Below are positions 59,471 to 64,000 of a DNA stretch of 64,000 nucleotides, piece after piece; the stretch's first letter is position 1, and the number at the start of each line of letters is the position of its first letter. This stretch comes from Trichoplusia ni. Its lineage: Eukaryota > Arthropoda > Insecta > Lepidoptera > Noctuidae. The position numbers and the translations under genes were made by a program. The stretch spans positions 11,509,328 to 11,573,327 of the forward strand of contig NC_039480.1 of NCBI RefSeq assembly GCF_003590095.1, written 5' to 3'. The notes beneath the pieces are model-generated. The model ran no database searches. It was not told the origin of the DNA and saw nothing but the letters and a program-made list of their open reading frames with translations.

Positions 59471-61025
59471 TTATTGTTTGACAACGTTTTGATGATGGAA
59501 CATGGGCTTAGACGCCGTTAGGAGTTGCTCGGATACGACGTGGGCTATTCTAGCGCTGCGCTGCCAGACCAGCTCTCGAGTACGTTCATTGTTGCTGTCC
59601 ACACGAACCTGAGGAAATATACATGATGAGCCTCAACCCAGAGCAAATAAATTTCGTCCGTAATTCGTACAACAAAAGGTTTATATTTGGATACGAGAAG
59701 GCTCTGCCACTTAGGGAATACGCTTGACGCCATGTAGTTGTCTTGCTCCCTCAACAACTGGGCCCGCATTACGTTTGCATGTTAGATTTACTTAATATAT
59801 TTTACCTGTTTAGGTTGAAGAACCTTGATAGTGTGTAGTGTAGCCACTCCCTGGTTGTTTACTCTGAGAGTCAGCTTGCCCAACATTTCAGCAGTTGTTG
59901 CTGTAGCAGACCTGATATCTTTCTTGCCTCCGCGACCAACCTATACAAAAATAATATATATTTTTATGATTTATTAAAATTAAAATCATTGCAAGTCAAT
60001 GAATTTCTATCCATCGTCAAATTTGCCTTAAAGAACTTATGTCAGAATATTGACGTACCTCTTTTTCGACTCTCAATATCAAGGGTCCTACGGCAAAGTT
60101 GGTCTTGACAGTTGTGTGATCAGCCATGATGCTGACCGCAACGTCACCATTCCTCTTCAAAGATGACAGACCATACAAGGTTCCTTTAGCACGAGGTTTG
60201 CTTTTCTCTGACGGCTTCGTCTTAGTTTTGTTACTGTTAGTCGCTGGTTTCTTGGTCGTTGTCTTAGCTGGTTTCGGTTTGGTCTTAGGTTTAGCAGTAG
60301 TCGCCTTTGTAGGTGGCTTAGCTTTCGCTGGGGGCTTGGCCTTCTCTTTGACTGCCCTAGATTCTGCTACAGGAGTCTGTTCAACAACTGCTTCGTTAGG
60401 TTTCACCTCATTAATTAGAGTGTTTTCTTCCTTAACAGTTTCTGGCACTTCAGACACTGCTACGGGTTTCTCTTTGTTTTTGTCGGCGTCAGTACCACGG
60501 GCTGTATTCTTCTTCTTGTTTGAGCTTTTTCTAAAAGTGAAATTGAATTACGTAAGGACACATTTCATTTATCACATAGCCTGTCAACTTGGCGGTAATT
60601 AAGTGGAGGTAAATGACTGTTGAGTAATATGTACCTAAATCATCAGCAGAAACTTTCTCGTGTGTAAATATTAAGTGGACCTTCCCAATAACATTAACGG
60701 ATTTTTTAAGAAACCGGACACTTCTTAAATTGTTCGAATGTATGGAAATTACATTCCTTTTCAAGCTATGACTTTTAATGATGTCTTTAGTACATTTGAG
60801 TTAATGTGTATATGTCTTACCTCTTTGACTTGTTCTTGCTTCCCTTCTTCTTGGTAGTCTTTTTGCTAGCATCAATAGGCTGTAACTTGACGTTGACGGG
60901 GTCATAAGATTTCCTGAGGATGTCATTCATCTTCTCTAAGATGTTGTCAACGAAACGATTGTACTTGACGATGTAGATAGCTGGCACTGACGCTGGCTTT
61001 TTCTCCGGCTCTTCGCTGAGAGCAC
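59471..61025 (-). CDS. lysine/proline-rich protein of unknown function (5' end missing)
   Basis: Exons in transcript order: 61025-60821, 60530-60059, 59940-59806, 59608-59471. Introns are GT...AG, phases fit (2 bases carried in, then 2/1, 0, 0), and 315 residues end in TAA at 59473-59471. The first visible part has a compact conserved-looking segment (YIVKYNRFVDNILEKMNDIL). Next comes a long Lys/Pro/Ala/Thr-rich linker resembling histone H1 tails (KAKPPAKAKPPTKATTAKPK). The rest is a folded-looking C-terminal domain of about 140 residues (GTLYGLSSLKRNGDVAVSI ... RVDSNNERTRELVWQRSAR). No signal peptide or membrane helix is seen. I do not recognise the family. The basic linker suggests nucleic-acid or cytoskeletal binding, which is inference only. 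The exon with the start codon lies above 61030 and was not found. The gene points toward the SLC26 gene. Confidence 0.8.
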
Positions 61026-62971
61026 CTGTTAAGTATTTTTATTTTATAACTAAATAGGTACTCCTTGACTTTAAGGATAAGTCTAATTAAGTAATTTGTA
61101 AAAATTTTCACGAGTATAAGTTAAAAATCCCTCGAGATCCTGGATTCGAAATTAATTATTGATCATGGTATTCTAATAAAGCCCTTTCATAGGATACCTA
61201 TAGGTATTTAGGAAGTTAGAAAAAAGTAGGTACTAGACCGCATTATTTTGAAATTTTTCATATGTTCAAGCGTTCCGATGCTGCAACGAAACACATCGAC
61301 TTTATAACACCCCGTCGTTTATTGGAAACTTTTACTTTATTAGAATTAGATTTGGTAGATAATTGTTGTAAAAATTTAATAGTATTTCTTTATCAAAAAT
61401 GATTTAAAAAACGATGCAATCTAACAATGAGTGATTGCATCTTTATGTCCTAGTTCTAATTATTGACATAAATTCAATCTCCAACAAATAAAAAAGTTGC
61501 AAGAAGAATGATAAGCGTTTACAGTAGCTGACGTGTCTATTGACCTAATTAATGTAAAAAAACTAAGTACTAGATACTTCTATCTGCTACTACGACTATC
61601 TGTTAGTTTTTCTAACATAAGTGAAACATTTTTTGTTCCGTTTCTCATTTGTAATACTCCAATTATTTTCCTGTCACAGTCCACTGCAGCTCGTATTGCA
61701 AATTAATCATTTTCGTAATGTAGGTATTTAATAAGTACGAAAAAACATACCTCGACATTGCATTATTACTGAATGACACGAAGATAATAAATTGTGGACT
61801 TATTAAAACTAAAAGTTGATTACACAGAATTTTGTGTTTAATATTTAGAAATTAAATGCATATTTTCTGAATAACCGATGGCTATTGTTCAATACCTAAT
61901 AAATATTTTCATTCGGTTTGCTTTTTCTCAAAGTATTACATTGCTTTATTGCTCCTACCATGTTATTAAAGAAAGCTTTACAGTTTAAAACACTTTCAAA
62001 CGAACCAAGTCGCCTACGTTCAATATAAACTCGTCTGTACCACGTAATGTCATGCAATATTGTATTCCATACTTTTCCTCACAGCAAACATATTTAAATA
62101 ACCATTTATTTGCCAAACAAAGAGCACGCTGAACCGCAAGGGAAACTTCATAAATAAGTTTCTCTTTCTACTGTTACGTTCACATTGGTTTATTTAAATA
62201 TACCTTAATAATTATTTGTGTGCATCAGCATGCAAGTGTACCGGTACATCGCACACTGGATAATTACTCAAGTGGATCCTACACCTGATTCTAGCCACGT
62301 TATGTTGACACGCAAGCTAACTGTATCGGTCTCTCGGAGCCCCACTTGAATTCTAATCGTCGTCCACAATTAATACGACCAGTCAACGGTGGATTTTCTA
62401 TTTTCCACACGTAAAAGAAACTGCGTGCCGAGCCACGCACAGTCGAAGAAATCTAATTACATACAGGCATACATTGATACGACCGGGATCGCTCTAGACG
62501 TTCTCATTCCTCATGTAAAACATTCGTTGGTGCGGCACAGGTATTTAGTCTAGTGTCAGTTGTAATTTTGTAATTATCATTCATATAGTTCTGATACGAG
62601 CAATTGCGCAACCCTTAGTTATGTGTTGACGCTAACGATCATTCTCAATGACATTATGCATTACTAACGTGAGCTGTTAAATTGTAATTTCCTGGGAAGG
62701 AGTTTGATTTATTCAGTCATCGTACAGGTGACTATGTATAGCCGGCACCAAACGGGTTCTATTTAGGTCGAGTATGACTCCTCGAGACACTCCCAGCATT
62801 TCACGACGGCAAACATTTAAAAATTTCTCTTTTCGCATCTCATTAAGTCGTTTTCACTGTACCGGACGTTCGGCACGCAAATTTCGCGGTAAGGTTCGTC
62901 ATAAAGTGAGAGTGAATTTTTAGTTATATTTACTTTCTATAAATCTGTCCAAAATATTACTTGGTTATTCG
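61026..62971. other. upstream of the minus-strand gene; no exon identified
   Basis: AT-rich to about 62200, then a more balanced stretch (62220-62560). It probably contains an intron or the 5' part of the minus-strand gene. No first exon with a matching donor phase could be fixed by eye. Confidence 0.4.
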
Positions 62972-63025
62972 TCAAGGTCATTCCTGGGTGCGGCCGAAGC
63001 AAGGTCAAAGAAAGTGTCAAGGTTG
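62972..63025 (+). promoter_or_regulatory. cluster of three CAAGGTCA-type nuclear-receptor half-sites
   Basis: TCAAGGTCA lies at 62972-62980, CAAGGTCA at 63000-63007 and TCAAGGTTG at 63017-63025, all on the plus strand. The consensus YCAAGGYCR is bound by insect FTZ-F1, and TCAAGGTCA also by ERR; this is family knowledge. The cluster sits beside a CpG-rich block (63035-63150), so a promoter-proximal element for the minus-strand gene or an unseen neighbour is plausible. Confidence 0.45.
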
Positions 63026-63034
63026 TAGAAGAAA

Positions 63035-63150
63035 TCGGGCGGGTTCATCGCTCGAGCTCCGGTTGGGAAAGTAAGCGCGCGTTGGACTCCGGCCTCCTAA
63101 CACACATCTACCGAACTAGTTCCTGGCCCGCCGCCGCGCCGCCGCCCGCT
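63035..63150. promoter_or_regulatory. CpG-rich block, possible promoter or untranslated first exon
   Basis: The stretch contains 'aagcgcgcgttgg' and 'cccgccgccgcgccgccgcccgc', the most GC-rich non-coding DNA in the window. It lies upstream of the minus-strand gene. On the minus strand an ATG at about 63048 opens a 27-codon frame (MNPPDFFYNLDTFFDLASAA) that stops without a splice donor. I see no TATA box and cannot fix a start site. Confidence 0.3.
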
Positions 63151-64000
63151 GTGTCTTTCATTACTGGGATTTCTAGTTCTCTATCAAAGAGACTACCCTT
63201 ATATCTTTTAATGAATCGATTCATCTCGAAAATATTAATACTTACAGATACTTTATATATAATATAGATAAGGATAATAAGGATTGGATATATTGGTATA
63301 GAGGAGTTTGTGCGTTATATTACATACATAATCGGTCAAAAGGCTAGTTATTTATAACTATATTTTAATTACTACATACAATACTGCTACGTAAATGTAC
63401 TATGGAAATAATATGGGACATAAATAAATATGCATGTTATTAAGTCATAAGTCTACGAGCATATGTTACAGCTATGGAACGGGATAGAAGGTGTATAAAT
63501 AGTTTAAGCTGACTAGTATACATTTTTATTATAACATCCAAAATTAAATTAATATTACTAGATAATGTCACTCGATTTATGGACACCGAGATGGAACAGG
63601 CAACTAGTTTTCTGACCGATGTACGACAAACAAACGTGGTATGTACAGCATTCAATGTATCGTGTACAAATTCATTATGACGCACAAATTGTCGTAGAGG
63701 TAAGATAAAGAATTTCACACAAAAATTGGAACAACAGATTTATTTCAAATAATTTGCCACGAGACCAGTGTGACATGATCTAGACATTAATTTAACTTTA
63801 ACTTTCTCGGTACCATACTTACACTTTCACACGTCAAACACACTCACATAATAAATAAAATAAATAGAGTAAATAAATAGTCAATAAATAGCTAAGCTAA
63901 AGGAGGGGACCGCGGAGGTCTCTCAGGTGGATGAGAGGGCGTGGCTCGCCCGGGATCTCGCCGCCTACTCACTATCTGAACTTTTTGTGTTCAGCGGCGG
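63151..64000. other. end of window; possible 3' end of another minus-strand gene
   Basis: The last 100 bases (63901-64000) are GC-rich ('gaccgcggaggtctctcagg', 'cgcccgggatctcgccgcc'). On the minus strand, a frame entering from the window edge reads PPLNTKSSDSE and stops. An AATAAA on the minus strand lies at 63744-63739. This could be the last exon and 3' untranslated region of a gene beyond the edge, but the evidence is slight. Confidence 0.2.

Noticed and set aside
60126..60602. 158-codon plus-strand frame
   Set aside because: It is the complement of the low-complexity Lys/Pro/Ala exon of the minus-strand gene, whose splice sites and phases are consistent on the minus strand.
63440..63718. 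92-codon minus-strand frame
   Set aside because: No family motif, no coding bias and no splice context; probably chance.
1..64000. CRISPR arrays, rRNA genes, bacterial operons or integrated viral genomes
   Set aside because: No regularly spaced repeats, rRNA-like sequence, compact co-directional gene sets or viral structural genes were seen.

Overview
This is eukaryotic, AT-rich DNA with spliced genes and dispersed SINE and LINE repeats whose sequences are typical of moths and butterflies. I therefore read it as a lepidopteran scaffold. A run of exactly 1,000 N (30267-31266) marks an assembly gap. I found no bacterial operon, CRISPR array, rRNA gene or stand-alone tRNA gene.

Layout. Bases 1 to about 30,000 are gene-poor. 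The main feature there is a CR1/Jockey-group non-LTR retrotransposon (5991-10647) with an intact endonuclease-reverse transcriptase frame and a frameshifted PHD-finger ORF1. Around it lie several tRNA-derived SINEs and RTE/CR1-type 3' ends. After the gap comes a probable last exon of a small membrane protein (32095-32249), then more repeats. A compact, internally deleted Copia-like LTR element follows (41114-42620, minus strand). Its two 114-bp LTRs are identical, and it keeps a 5-bp target duplication, a primer-binding site and a polypurine tract.

The right third holds two spliced genes in convergent orientation. On the plus strand, 44056-56886 encodes a 633-residue SLC26 anion transporter most like SLC26A11. 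It has twelve coding exons that join in frame, with GT...AG introns throughout. On the minus strand, 61025-59471 encodes four exons (315 residues) of a lysine/proline-rich protein I cannot name; its first exon was not found. A poly(A) signal follows each gene (56946 on plus, 59094 on minus). Upstream of the minus-strand gene lies a cluster of CAAGGTCA-type nuclear-receptor half-sites next to a CpG-rich block (62972-63150).

I did not find a clearly new multi-gene system. The best leads are the miniaturised Copia element with identical LTRs, the LINE with intact ORF2 but broken ORF1, a perfect 22-bp hairpin in SLC26 intron 6, the unnamed minus-strand gene and the receptor-site cluster.
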